Shown one piece after another: positions 45,305 through 56,278 of a stretch of 64,000 nt of DNA. Position 1 is the stretch's first letter; each line of letters opens with the position of its first letter. Below the pieces are notes generated by a model. That model saw nothing but the letters and a program-made list of their open reading frames with translations, was not told the origin of the DNA and searched no databases. The stretch comes from Ascaphus truei (taxonomy: Eukaryota; Chordata; Amphibia; Anura; Ascaphidae). The DNA is taken from contig CM071574.1 of NCBI GenBank assembly GCA_036426205.1, positions 16,870,082-16,934,081 on the forward strand, given 5' to 3'. The translations under genes were made by a program, and so were the position numbers.

Positions 45305-45695
45305 AAAAGAGAAAGAACAAGCGCCCGATCCATGTGTAAAATCCAATAATAAAGGTTTAATTTACCACGAACTAAGATAAATGCACACTCACACTTTGCC
45401 AGTGCATTAAAAGCGTTGTATGGGACAAGCCCATGCACCAAACAAATATCAGACTGTAGCAGGTTCCTTCCGTTCCATCTAGCTGTGCGAACCGCAAGGC
45501 TTCACTGCTGCTGGTGTCACCGTCTCAGCGTCTCTCCGGCAACCCGAATGAGCTGCCTGCAGGACCTATTCAGCACGGCTCGTCTTGGATAAGATGACAG
45601 GGAACTTCTGTGCTGGTGTCTGTGTTAGGCGTCTGGACTGCTCCACCACCGTAGTTCATTAACCACGTGACCCTACGCGTTTCTTCATGTACACA
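45305..45695 (+). repeat. Penelope-associated repeat arm, right, with hammerhead remnant
   Basis: The first ~155 bases match the reverse of 32960..33165. At 45674..45683 tacgcgtttc gives, on the minus strand, GAA plus the acgcgt palindrome plus A, the 3' half of a hammerhead; stem II and CUGANGA are missing (ttcatg follows directly). I therefore see it as a deleted ribozyme copy. Confidence 0.55.
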
Positions 45696-46156
45696 ATATT
45701 ACAATCACGTTTGTTGTCAGGAGTGGTGCACAACCTATTAGGATTGACTCAAACAATCACAATCTTGGCACCTGGCTGGATCACATATCAGCCTGTGCAA
45801 GGTATTCTGGTTTTAGTGCACCTACCAGTACTTATTATACGGTGGCACTATATTTAAGGCTCTTACTATACTTCCCTCACACTACCATTCCCTAGGAGAT
45901 GCATTTATACAAGTGTCACTAGGGCCAGTGAATCTACATAACACTGGACATTAACACTGACCATATACTATTCTCTCTAGGGTTTACTATATCTTTAGAG
46001 TTACTTAAGCGCTTGCAATTTATTTAATTCTTGTTTTAAAACCCATTGTTTTAATTAGTTCCTAATAAATCATGTTTTAAAACTGTCATCATCTCACTAT
46101 GTGACAGAGTGCTATATAGGGGTTCTTTTCATCTCTGGTCTTATAATCCCAAGATA
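45696..46156. other. No gene seen
   Basis: AT-rich sequence with no supported feature. The stretch 44851..45304 is likewise without a gene and is very A/T-rich after 45000. Confidence 0.5.
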
Positions 46157-46558
46157 TTAAAGCTGCAGACCAAGCAATATCATACATGTGTGTTTTTTTA
46201 AATAAACTCAATTACATTTTTAATGTATTACAATGTAACAAGCATTTTTTGTTTCTATAGCAACATTTACAGTCACATCTCCTTCCTCTTCTTAAACAGG
46301 CTCAGGCACACACCGCTTTGAGCCCTGTATGTAGTGACTGACTGCCTGGTCACATGCTCTTCCCCACAGAACTTTGCATCTTTGGTCCTCTTCTGCTGCA
46401 CGGACAGCCATTTAGTGAACCCCGAGCCAAATCTTCGCCGATCGATCACAGGAGAAGGGATCGATCGGCAACTTATCTAATTACTTATCATTGTGTGAAT
46501 TATATTGATGCACATATTAAAGGGGGAAAAAAAACGGCAGCTTGGACTGATGCTTTAA
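46157..46558. mobile_element. TTAA-flanked MITE (piggyBac-type), copy 2
   Basis: TTAA then agctgcagaccaagcaat on the left; on the right, reversed, TTAA then agcatcagtccaagctgc. The terminal inverted repeat is about 16 bases with mismatches. Colinear with 25935..26408. Confidence 0.75.
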
Positions 46559-46716
46559 TAACAGTGTTACAATAAAATATTAAAACATTTTAATCCAAGT
46601 ATACTCATGATATGGCCAGCAGAGCAGGCAGAGATATACATAGGAAGAGGGGGAGAAGGAGAAGCAGGGGTGGCTGATTCATTGAGGAAAGCATGTTCCA
46701 GTAGATGAATGGCAAC

Positions 46717-47345
46717 AAAGTATAAACCGTTCCTGTTATAGCTTACCAGGCATGTCCCAGGAGACAATATGTGTACAGCCTGTGATCATAGATTTTCAAA
46801 AGTCCATGCGTATGCGGAGACTGCTGTCAATGTTTGTACATCTTGTACATTCTTTCAGGGCATCTGGCACAAACTCCAAAGATTAAAGTTATGTGTGAGT
46901 GTCCTGCAGGAATAATAGTTATATCCAGCAGGTCCTGATGCAGAATTTTACCTGAGCCGAGTTTCACTGTGCAACCGTTTGGCTCCCGAGGACGAGAGGG
47001 GTCTGACAGAAAGCTGAAGCAGCTCACTCCTGTTTGCAATCACTGGAGAGTGCTTCCGTGACGTTACTGGTGCCAATGTGACCACTGTGTGATGGGATGG
47101 GTTCAAAATCATAGGCTTTTAAAAGCTTGACTTCTGCTCTCAACCTAGCTATCTTAGGCAGGAGTGCGCAAACTGGGGGGCGTGCCACCCAGGGGAGGCA
47201 CGATATTTTCTAGGGGGGGCTCAGCACATTCAGAAACCCCGCGCTCTTCCCAAGGCATTTAAATGAAATGCCGGGGGATCACGCAAGGCCTCTGTAACTT
47301 CCCTTACCTTGTCTCCAGGGGCTTTGGGCGACGTGTCGCCATAGC
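46717..47345. repeat. Left arm of a large inverted duplication
   Basis: Matches the reverse complement of about 51205..51828, including gtcccaggagacaatatgtg, tgatgcagaattttacctga, tgcaatcactggagag and the hAT-like segment. The arms of roughly 620 bases are 3.9 kb apart and enclose the Penelope-like element. Within it, 46815..46960 is directly repeated at 47345..47490. Confidence 0.85.
47159..47344 (+). mobile_element. Truncated hAT-like MITE
   Basis: Begins caggagtgcgcaaactgggg, matching (reversed) the right terminus of the complete MITE at 51053..51387, but stops after about 185 bases where a second copy of the gactgctgtcaatgtttgta segment begins. So this arm of the inverted duplication has been rearranged. 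Confidence 0.6.
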
Positions 47346-47490
47346 AGAGACTGCTGTCAATGTTTGTACAACTTGTACATTCTATCAGGGCATCTGGCAC
47401 AAACTCCAAAGTTTTAGGCTATGTGTGAGTGTCCTGGAGAAATAATAGTTATATCCAGCAAGTCCTGATGCAGAATTTTACCTGCATAAG

Positions 47491-48293
47491 CCCACCCCCA
47501 TCGTAAATCAGTTGCTAGATTGACAGTTTTATGACAGAGTAAAAAAACCTTACAAACGACATTTACACTTTTCCTCAATATCTAAATGCACTCATAACTT
47601 TCCTTCTCTAATACTTACACACGTGCGCTACGTCAATAGATTCGGGCTGTCATTACGGATGCAACGGGACTAATCATGACCGTCTTGATACTATATTTGA
47701 GCTACAAATCTGTCTCCTAGTACCTGCATGACTTGACGTGTCTGTAATCATTATACTGTATGCCATACGGTGCCACAGATATACGCATGTAATTCTTAGT
47801 ATGTTCAGCAGATGACGTCACATGATATTCTCATTTTTAATAATGTCCTTCACTGAAGCTTACCATGCGTGTGTCACCTCTCTCTGGAACGTACCGGTAA
47901 TTACTCACCAACATTTAGATTTTTTTTGAGGCTCACAGACCAGTATCTGGTTAGCGTTTATGACGTTCTTAACCAACACATACTGTATGTCACCTTGAGT
48001 GGGCCATCTGTGACAGGCCTCCCCAATTAAGCTCTCTTTGAAGACAAGCACAAACCCGTAAAAAGTCCTGACCTGTTACAAACCCAGCATATTGTATTTT
48101 TAAATCATTAACCCCTGAAGCACCAGATATAATATCTCATAATATCTCATTACATTATCATTACACACGGTTAGGATAAAACAGTCCAAGTACAGGTACA
48201 GAGCAATACATCGTTTTACAGCAAGAAGCAGCACAATGTGTGGTATTCATTAAGTCCACGGGGTGACACAGTGTATAATGAGTTAATCTATCT
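47491..48293. other. No gene seen
   Basis: This is where a GIY-YIG domain of the downstream-oriented Penelope-like gene would be expected on the minus strand, but I could not recognise one. No other feature was found. Confidence 0.45.
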
Positions 48294-48593
48294 GCATCAG
48301 TTTGGGGTCACTGGCAATCCTTGCTACACTAAGGACCTGGGTGTAGGGGAGTCCCTTTTTAAGCACAGGTATCTGAAAACTGTTGCATGCCAGTAATGTT
48401 TTCCTATCAGTATTTTTCCTGAAAAACCATTGTTTTGTCCGTTTTTATAAATACGCACATCAAGGAAATGAGTCTCTCTGTCATGTGTTGTCATAGTAAG
48501 TTTAATAGAATGTGGTTGTGAGTTGATTCTTTCAATAACAGTTGTAATGGTAGGTATAGTATCACTCTAAAAGATGAGTATGTCATCAATGTA

Positions 48594-48867
48594 CAGATGC
48601 AGCCACCAGTATTAGATCACTTACCTGGGTAAAAATGAAGGAATCGCACAGTTAATGCCTCAACATTTCTGTGAGATTCTTAATGGGCCATCAGATTAAC
48701 ACAGTGGGGGGTCCCTGCAGCCCCATTCAAACTGAATGGGACTGCAGGGACCCCTGCTGTGTTAATCCGATGGGCCATTAGGAATCTCACAGAAATGTTG
48801 AAGCATTTACTGTGAGATTCCTTAGTTTTTACCCAGGTAAGTGATCCGATACTGGTGGCTGCATCTG
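48594..48867. mobile_element. Palindromic MITE inserted in the RT catalytic box
   Basis: Terminal inverted repeats start cagatgcagccaccagtat; TA flanks each side (48592..48593, 48868..48869). The centre is a near-perfect palindrome around gggtccctgcagcccc...ggactgcagggacccc. The TA target points to Tc1/mariner-type mobilisation. The insertion falls exactly at the TAC codon of the Penelope-like YIDD motif. A relative lies at 60379..60934. Confidence 0.85.
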
Positions 48868-49379
48868 TAGCATGTGTGCTATATATAAAGATATGACACT
48901 GCACATCTGGTATATCGGGAAAACAATTCCTGCTCAAAGTAATACATTTACAGTGTATTTGCAAATTATAGTGCTACATTTGACCCCAGTGCAGTGCCTA
49001 AAATCTGTAAAAAGTATGTACTTTCAAATCTAAAATAATTATGCGACAGGGTTCAGTGTAGGTCGAGGATAAATTCAACAGGGGTCCGGTGTACATTGGG
49101 TTATCAGCAATGAGAGATTTAATGCAGTTAAGGCTTTCTTTGTTGGGGATAAATGTATATCAGTAGCGGAACCAGGGTGGGTACAAGGGCGCATGTGCAC
49201 CGCCAAGAAGTTCCTGTATTGGAGCAGGGTGGCAGAGGAGGAGGATGGCACTTGCGCGGTCCCCTACCAGCTCTACAGGGAGTTGTAGTCCAGCTCCTAT
49301 TTTAATGATTCTGTGAACTCCTCTTTCTGTAATTGTTCCCATGGCGCTAAGATGTGCACCCACTACCCCCCTCTCTCTC

Positions 49380-49915
49380 TGCACCCCCTGTGTCTCTCCT
49401 GCACCCACTTCCCTCTCTCTGACCCCTCTCCTGTACCCACTGCCCATCTCTGAGTCCTCTCCTGCACCCACTGCCCTTGCTCACTAACACCTCTCCTGCA
49501 CCCACTTACCCCTCTCCTGCACCCACTGCCCTCGCTCACTAACACCTCTCCTGCACCCACTTACCCCTCTCCTGCACCCACTGCCCTTTGCTCACTAACA
49601 CCTCTCCTGCACCCACTTACCCCCTCTCCTGCTGCCACTGTCCCTCTCGCTGTGATCACAAAACCCTCTGCCCCCTTCTCTCTGCCCACTGCCCCCTCTC
49701 TTGCACTCAAAACCCCATCTGTCTCTCTCACTCATACAACCACTGCCCCTCTCCCCGTCATGCCTTCCTGAACCCACTGCCCTTCTGTCTCTGCCCTTCT
49801 GTCTCTGCCCACTCTCCCTCTGTATCTCTCCTGAACTCCCTGCCCCATGTCTCTGCTCTCTGCCCATTTCTCTGTCTCTCTCGATCCTGCAACCACTGCC
49901 CTCTGTTATTTTATA
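49380..49915. repeat. C/T-rich minisatellite and low-complexity tract
   Basis: Units of about 55 bases beginning ctcactaacacctctcctg start at 49480, 49535 and 49591, followed by irregular ctctctgccc text. It sits inside the minus-strand Penelope-like gene between its N-domain and palm, so it arrived by insertion or expansion. Frames on both strands here are compositional. Confidence 0.8.
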
Positions 49916-51052
49916 TTTATAAAAACACAAGAATAGACGAGGATGACGTTTTTAAGATACTATCAAAAAGTAAAAAGAAACTAGATTCAGTTTTGTAAGT
50001 TGAAATATTATTCTTTTGTGTGCAATAATAAATCCATTCATATAGCAGGTATGCCGCACATTGATTTATTTACAAAACACAAACTTTGGATATCTATCGA
50101 TCCACCTTTTCAGCAGATTGAATGGTGATGGTCCGATTAAGTGTTAGCATACGTATTGCTGCCTGTTCCTCTGAAATATTGCAAGCTATTTTGGTGTGGG
50201 GAAGTGATTTTTTGACAGTATTGTCTACCATTCTGACAAATGTCCTAATAGAGGGATTGACAGCGGGTGAAGCAAAGTTAGCAGGTTTATTGAACGTATC
50301 AGGTTCCCTGTCTGGATAATCTTTGAAGAAATCTTTGAGTTTCAGATTTCTTTGAGTGTTAAATAATCAATCTGTCACTCAAAGTGGTCAGGTTTAAATG
50401 TAGGCACAACACTCAATTCTCTGTTCAATACTGCTGTTTCTGTGGTATTGTATGTTCTGTCCCTGGTTTTCTGGTGGTGTTCTGGGTCGCTGAGGCTAAA
50501 TTGGCATAGTTGGTCATGTTTGTTCAGTGCCTGCTGAGTTGTAGGTGTCAGAATCGCTAAGTGAGGTAGCACTAAAGGTATTAAACTCTTTTTGAGTCCT
50601 GCATTTTGTAAATCTCATAGTTGTTCCTGTTGATCGATTACACTGGTAGCTAGGGGGTCTTTCTTGGTATCCCAGCAGCACCTATAAACCATGTGTTCAG
50701 TGTAATCATTAACTTGTGATAATCTTTCTTTTTTGGAACACGATTAGGTCTTGCTTCTAATTGGTTCTGTAATTTGTAACCAGTCTTATGTACAGTCATT
50801 CCTCAGTGTGAGTGTGTTGTAATTTAACCTGATCTATATTAGTTAGGACTACAGTATCTTTCCTTTCTAACCTCCCCTACCCCCAGTAAAATGAGGTAAA
50901 GTGAGCATTTGCTAAGAATGACACACCAGCGTCTGCAGAAATCTGCGTTTGTCCTACCTATGGTGGGGATGTTCCTTATGCAGAATCCATGGAGAATTGC
51001 CCTGGAAAGACACCGTATCACCATACTGCAACTGAAATTAGATCCCTTAGAC

Positions 51053-51387
51053 CAGGGGTGTGCACATTTTTAGTCCGAGCCCCCCTGCCTGCACTCCCCC
51101 CCTGCACGCGCCCCCCTCCTTTCCTTGTCTCCGGCGTCAAATGACGCCACGGGGTCAACGTGATATCACGTGACTGTGCTGCGTCATTTGACTCCACTTT
51201 GCGATGGCAATGCGTTGCCGAAGCCGCTGGAGACAAGGTAAGGGAAGTTACAGAGGCCTTGCGTGATCCCCCGGCATTTCATTTAAATGCCTGGTGGAAG
51301 AGCGCAGGGCCTCTGTAAGTGCCACGCCCCCCCTAGAAAATCTCGTGCCTCCCTTGGGGGGCACACCCCCCAGTTTGCGCACCCCTG
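51053..51387. mobile_element. hAT-like MITE with 8-base target duplication
   Basis: Ends caggggtgtgc and, reversed, caggggtgcgcaaactgg; flanked by ccttagac (51045..51052) and ccttagat (51388..51395), an 8-base duplication with one change, the hAT hallmark. The interior is GC-rich with an acgtgatatcacgt palindrome. Non-coding. It forms part of the right arm of the inverted duplication. Confidence 0.82.
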
Positions 51388-51828
51388 CCTTAGATAGCTA
51401 GGTTGAGAGCAGAAGTCAAGCTCTTAACAGCCTATGACTTTGAACCCATTCCGTCACACAGTGGTCACATGTAACCTCACGGAAGCGCTCTCCAGTGATT
51501 GCAAACAGGAGGGAGCTGCTTCAGCATTCTGTCAGACCACTCTCATCCTCGGGAGCCAAACGGATGCACAGTGGATCTCGGCTCAGGTAAAATTCTGCAT
51601 CAGGACCTGCTGGATATAATTATTATTCCTGCAGGACACTCACACATAACTTTAAACTTTGGAGCTTGTGCCTGATGCCCTGAAAGAATATACAAGATGT
51701 ACAAACATTGACAGCAGGCCCCGTAGCATACGCATGGACTTTTGAAAATCTATGAACACAGGCTGTACACATATTGTCTCCTGGGACATGCCTGGTAATG
51801 CTGTAACAGGAACTGTTTATACTTTGTT
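51205..51828. repeat. Right arm of the large inverted duplication
   Basis: Reverse complement of 46717..47345. The 51434..51619 plus-strand frame inside it has no recognised domain. Confidence 0.85.
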
Positions 51829-52004
51829 GCTATTTATCAACTTAAAGCAGCAACACATTTGAAATCAGTTTTGTAGTATTAGATACTACTGTTTATTTAT
51901 TTATTTTTATTCAACTCAATGCCATTTTTAGTTTTTTTTTTAATATACTGAGCATCTTTTAATTTGTATATCAGTTTTTAGCCCACCTCCTAAGCAGTAT
52001 AACG

Positions 52005-52150
52005 TCATTGCGTGGTCGGCACACGCGACCGCGCGAGCAATGAGCGCCAATCGTGCATGGGCAAACGATAAGCGCTGACCTCGCATGCACGAGCGATAAA
52101 CGCCGACCTGCGCATGTGTGCTCAGGATTCATCGCTCGCGCATGCACGAT
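52005..52150. repeat. CpG-rich short tandem repeats
   Basis: The phrases cgagcaatgagcgcc, acgataagcgctgacc and gagcgataaacgccgacc recur at about 30-35 base spacing with cgcatgcacg-type palindromes, in otherwise AT-rich DNA. Function unknown; CpG density this high implies recent arrival or lack of methylation. Confidence 0.55.
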
Positions 52151-52439
52151 CGACTTTTGGTGTCCTCTTTTTTTACATAAGGACTTATGGAAACCCTAAA
52201 GGATAGTGATGTCACTTGGGGTATATAAGTTTGGGATGGAACATTCCCCCCTCAGATCTTAGTGGGCCCATGTGAGGTGGATCTCGAGTGCTAGTCAATT
52301 TTATAATTAAGGATAAGCACATGTATGTCTTGTTTTCTGGTTAGGGAAAGTATCCCAGTGAAGACATCCTATAAGACACATTCTGGAATCGGTCACTTGC
52401 TACAGCAGAACAGTGGGTTCCTCATTACAGGTACTCATT

Positions 52440-52865
52440 AAGGAGACAAAAAACAAAAGAACAAGGCGCACAACGCACATAGTGTAGTAAAGTTAAAAAT
52501 GTGACTTTATGGTTAAAAGTAAATATATCTGCGTACATCAAGTAAGAATAAACAAGCAGTTGGTATATTGGTTTACCACACCAGGAGATGACACTGTGCG
52601 ACGCCCTTGGATGGATCTCGGCATGCAATGGGTCAGGAGACGTCTCATCTGTCCCTTACAGTGTCCTCCGTTTAGGGGTAGTGTGGATATGTCCCTTGTA
52701 GAGAAAGCCCCACAGCACACAGCTCACAGGATGGTAAAAGAGCAGCAGGAATCAGCGTCTGTGGATCACTGCACCGTATGCCGCCACTCCTCGTTGTGCG
52801 CTCGGCGATGATGTCACGAGTCGCTCCGCAACTTCCGCAATGCTTCTCGTGGAACGCGTGTCAGT
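52440..52865. repeat. Possible Penelope-associated non-autonomous repeat
   Basis: Its layout parallels 45305..45695: an A-rich start with gaacaaggcgcac, an AT-rich stretch, then GC-rich text ending in a gaacgcgt word at 52850. The sequence itself does not align clearly with the other arms and no ribozyme core is present, so the class is tentative. Confidence 0.3.
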
Positions 52866-53163
52866 CCAATGGTACTTGGCAGCGGGGAGGGATACTAGGC
52901 AGGCGGCTTATGAACAGTGTCCAGAATCACACAAGATGGGGGGAGAAGAGCATAGACACCTCTCTTACTCATTAAGGAGACCTGGAGAAGTTGCCGGGGA
53001 ATTATTAGGGAAGGCTCTGGTTCTGTCCCCAGCAACAGGGTGGAAGAATGGAAAAAGAGCTGCCTTGTTTACAAGTCTCCTGGTTGAGGAAACCCCGGTT
53101 TGTGTGTCTATGATGTAACAAGTAGCTACCCTGTGCCTGACAACCCATTCTGTTCATGTCTAA

Positions 53164-53521
53164 GGCCTGGGACATGGTTATTTTATCAGTGCGGAGGTGC
53201 GCTGAAGCTCAAGGAAAGCAGTGCTTTCCCTGGCCTTACACAGCACGCCGTCCGTGGCCGTGTCGGGGGCGGGCCTGGGGGTGGGCCAGTGACGTCACGG
53301 AGCTGGTTCGCCCTCATTGGGCGAACCGCTCACGTGACCGGCGCTGCGCTCCGGCGAGCGCCAAATTTGAAAACTTCTTGAGACACACGCTTCCTCATGC
53401 GTGCGGACGCGTCCGCGAGCCCCTGCTAAAGACGCTCTCATTGCGGCTGCAGGGGCTCAGTGCCGAGCGTGAGCGCGGCTCAGCACAGCTCAGCCTTCCT
53501 CACACTACTATGTCCCAGGCC
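53164..53521. mobile_element. Harbinger-like MITE
   Basis: Terminal inverted repeats ggcctgggacatggt / actatgtcccaggcc with TAA on both sides (53161..53163, 53522..53524), the 3-base TWA target of PIF/Harbinger elements. The GC-rich interior shares a gttcgccctcattgggcgaa palindrome with 24306..24641. Confidence 0.82.
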
Positions 53522-53670
53522 TAAGGCTTGTTTTAGTCTGTTCAAATAAATCAATAGAAAAGTTTCTGGCACCCTCTGATTGTTTCTCACCATACCAGCC
53601 CTGCACGGATTCCAGCACCATGAGATACAAGGCTGAGCATCACCTGCACATAAGCAATATCCCTTTATGA

Positions 53671-53947
53671 GAGGGGTGTGCAAACTGAGGTGCGTGCCCT
53701 CTCATCCCTCCCCCCACCCCCCGGGGGCAGACAGAGGCCCTGCGCTCTTCCCCAAAGTATTTAAATCAAAAGCCGGGGAGCATGTGCAAGGTCTCTGTAA
53801 GTTCCCTTACCATGTCTCCAGCTGCTTCTGGATCGCGTTGCCATGGCTGCATGACATCACATGACGTGGTGATGTCAGAAAGCCGGAGACAAGGGGGGGG
53901 GGAAGCGCAAGCACAGGGGGGAAACCAGGCAGGAGGGTGCACCCCTG
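53671..53947. mobile_element. hAT-like MITE
   Basis: Ends gaggggtgtgcaaactgagg and ggtgcacccctg, flanked by ctttatga (53663..53670) and ctttagga (53948..53955), an 8-base duplication with one change. Same terminal family as 51053..51387; the interior is related over the tctgtaagttcccttacc-type portion. Confidence 0.78.
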
Positions 53948-54189
53948 CTTTAGGAGACAGTGAATAATTTTGGTGTGGTGCCTCTTCTATAGGCCGCGGT
54001 TAGAGGTGTTACAAGTTACAATTGTAACATTGTTATTGGTATCTCGGGACTATATTCGTGTATTTTTCACATATAGGGACCTATTCTATAAACCTCGATA
54101 ATCCAATCATCGAGACCTTTTCAGCCAAAATGTCTACTGCTATTCTATAAGCTACGATAAGTGGGCGATAAAGTGGTTAGCGTTTTTTA

Positions 54190-54290
54190 TTAATTATTTG
54201 TTTTGTTGGCTACTGGTTTAAATTAATTAATTGATTTGTTGGCTAGTGGTTTAAATTAATTCATTGTTTTGTTGGATAGGTGTTTATTTA
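54190..54290. repeat. AT-rich tandem repeat, about 36-base period
   Basis: The phrase ttgttggctactggtttaaa and variants recur about three times with ttaattaatt spacers. Nothing else was found in 53956..54470. Confidence 0.65.
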
Positions 54291-54479
54291 TTTGTATTCT
54301 TATGTTTTGGAATAACATCATTGGAATTATTTTGCTGTTTTAGTGATAAATTAATGTAATTGACGTGTAGTTGAGGATTTTTAGTTCTTTTATTGTTGGG
54401 GAGTTTAGGTGCTTATGTATTTCTTTGATTATTAATTATTTTTATTAGGTTGACCATTAACTGCTATAGTGGCTTATCA

Positions 54480-55165
54480 TGCCCATATTATATGGGTATG
54501 ATACACCACTGTGCCAATCAATGGGTACAGGGTGGGTATAGTGGTCCCGGGGTGGGTGGTTAGGCCTTCCGGGTGGGTAGTGGGGGAGGGTGGGTTAACC
54601 CCTTAATTACTATAGCGGCTATTAACCACTAAGGTGATTAAGGGGTTAGGGGCCATTACATTGTATTTTTTCTTGTTTCCTTGCTGGCAACGGAGGACAT
54701 GGAGCATGGAGTATGCTGACGAGGACACCCTTCATGATGGCAGGGGTAAGTTGAACGTTTTATTTATTTCATTTATGTTGGCTGCCTAACGTTTTATTTT
54801 ATAATGGGGAAATGCACTTTTATCCATATGTGGATAATAGTAATTTTGCCCATTACTGTACTGTATGTGTTTGGGTGGGTTGTTGGGGGTAGAGGAGGTG
54901 GGTAGTAGGGTTGTTGTGTTTATTTTTGTGTCTTGGGGGTAGAGGGATTGGGTGAAGGGGGTAGTACCCCAAGGATGGATGTTTATGCCTTCCGGGGGGT
55001 TGCGGAACTGGTTAACCCCTTCATTACCATAGCGGTTCACAGCGCTATGGTAGTGAAGGGGTTAACTCCTCCTGCAAACTTCCAGGCAGACCTAAACACC
55101 CACCCTGCGACTACTACCCCCTTCATCCTCCCCCTTTGCCCCAAGAAACAGGCTATTGAGATTTA
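54480..55165 (+). repeat. Palindromic dispersed repeat family P1, copy C
   Basis: Same motif order as 2750..3205: atccatatgtggataata, gtactgtatgtg, gggtgggtt, then gttaaccccttcattaccat, a small palindrome, and ggtagtgaaggggttaac. A preceding half-copy (54540..54650) carries ggggtgggtggttaggcc and ccttaattactatagcgg, so two units lie nearly in tandem. Confidence 0.75.
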
Positions 55166-55273
55166 ACTGTTGTAATACTATCTGTGGAGAGCTGTTAGTA
55201 GCTTTGCTTTACATATTGAGGTTTAACCCCTTCATGCTAAGGTAAGGAAGCTGTTTTAATATACATTTTATTA

Positions 55274-55725
55274 CTAGTGTAGATGAGCAGGGGGTATTTG
55301 ATTAAATTATCCTCAAACTCATTTGAAAGGATTCTCCGGAGCAGACTAGGGGTCCTGGGCAAATCCGTCCAATTCCGTTTACCGGATTTGTTCACATTTT
55401 CAGCCCAAAATCCATTTTGCGGTGTAACATTCGCAAACGGATTTGGTCAGTTTCATCCAAAAAAAAAGTCCACGGGTTGTATCCAATGGCGGATTTGTAG
55501 AATCCAATCAGCGGATTCAGCAATCCGTCGGCGGATTCTTAAGATTGGATTCTACAAATCCATCCACGGGTTGCGGAATCCGCGGAATGTATTGGTAATA
55601 ATAATAAAAAATCTGAAAAATGTGAATCGCCATTTTTGACATTGATCCGCTGAAATCCACAGACTAAAGGAACCTGCTGATCCGCTGCGGATTCAAATCC
55701 ACCAAAAATGTTTTCCCATCTCTAG
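55274..55725. mobile_element. MITE related to 16489..16882
   Basis: Ends abut CTAG on both sides; the right end reads cccatctctag, and the interior is rich in gcggattc/gaatccgc words that can fold on themselves. The left terminus is degenerate (ctagtgtagatga). Non-coding. Confidence 0.6.
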
Positions 55726-56278
55726 TCCTGTACCCATTCTGCCTCTAGATATCATTTGGCCTACTTAGCACTTGCAACCTGGCAACTTCTGTGACCTCTA
55801 CAACTTCTACATGCAAGAGTATTAGAACTATTTTTTAATAGCACAGAATATATTTATGATGTTTGTCCAGTAGAGGAAGCAAATGCAATTCCTGGTAAAC
55901 CCAGTGGAGTAATATATTATCTAATTTATTATTTTCTTTTGCATGGCAAGACACATTTAGTATTCATAGATATCACAGTTCGACTTGTCATTTATCTTGT
56001 CTTGCAAATCTTTTTTGCTACATAGAAGTGCTCTTGTGTGTTTCTGAGATGTGTGAATAATGCAGAAATGTTATCTGCTTGCTGCGGCTCATGGTCCAGA
56101 ATTCCAAATTGCTATAACAGATGTGAAAGGATCTCAATGTAACATTAATTTAGCAGCACAAAGTGAGAGCACCGAAATGTACAGAATGAAAATTCGTGCT
56201 GCCTAGATTTTACACATTTTAACACAGATTTTAACATATGAGCCCCAAGATTCATAATGTATATGGTGTCCTCTAACT

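Larger units (their letters stand above)
48294..50760 (-). pseudogene. Penelope-like element reverse transcriptase, interrupted
   Basis: Minus strand, from high to low coordinates: an N-terminal piece with YHKLMITLNTWF (about 50720); AVLNRELSVVPTFKPDHFE (about 50400); PANFASPAVNPSIRTFVR, then SEEQAA and TLNRTITIQSAEK (50320..50105), matching the N-domain of Penelope-like proteins; a low-complexity insertion; a palm piece with LQILGTALGSN and YYFEQELF (about 49000..48900); a MITE; then YIDDILIF (48590, catalytic box) and ETHFLDVRIYKNGQNN (about 48460), then KKGLPYTQVL in another frame. Stops and shifts are many. It is a dead copy, but the domain order is clear. Confidence 0.72.

Noticed and set aside
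49588..49998. 136-codon plus-strand frame with Cys/Pro/Ser repeats
   Set aside because: Derived from the ~55-base C/T minisatellite inside a disrupted Penelope-like gene.
52836..52870. gaacgcgt word as a hammerhead half
   Set aside because: The cleavage position would be G and no CUGANGA box is nearby on either strand.
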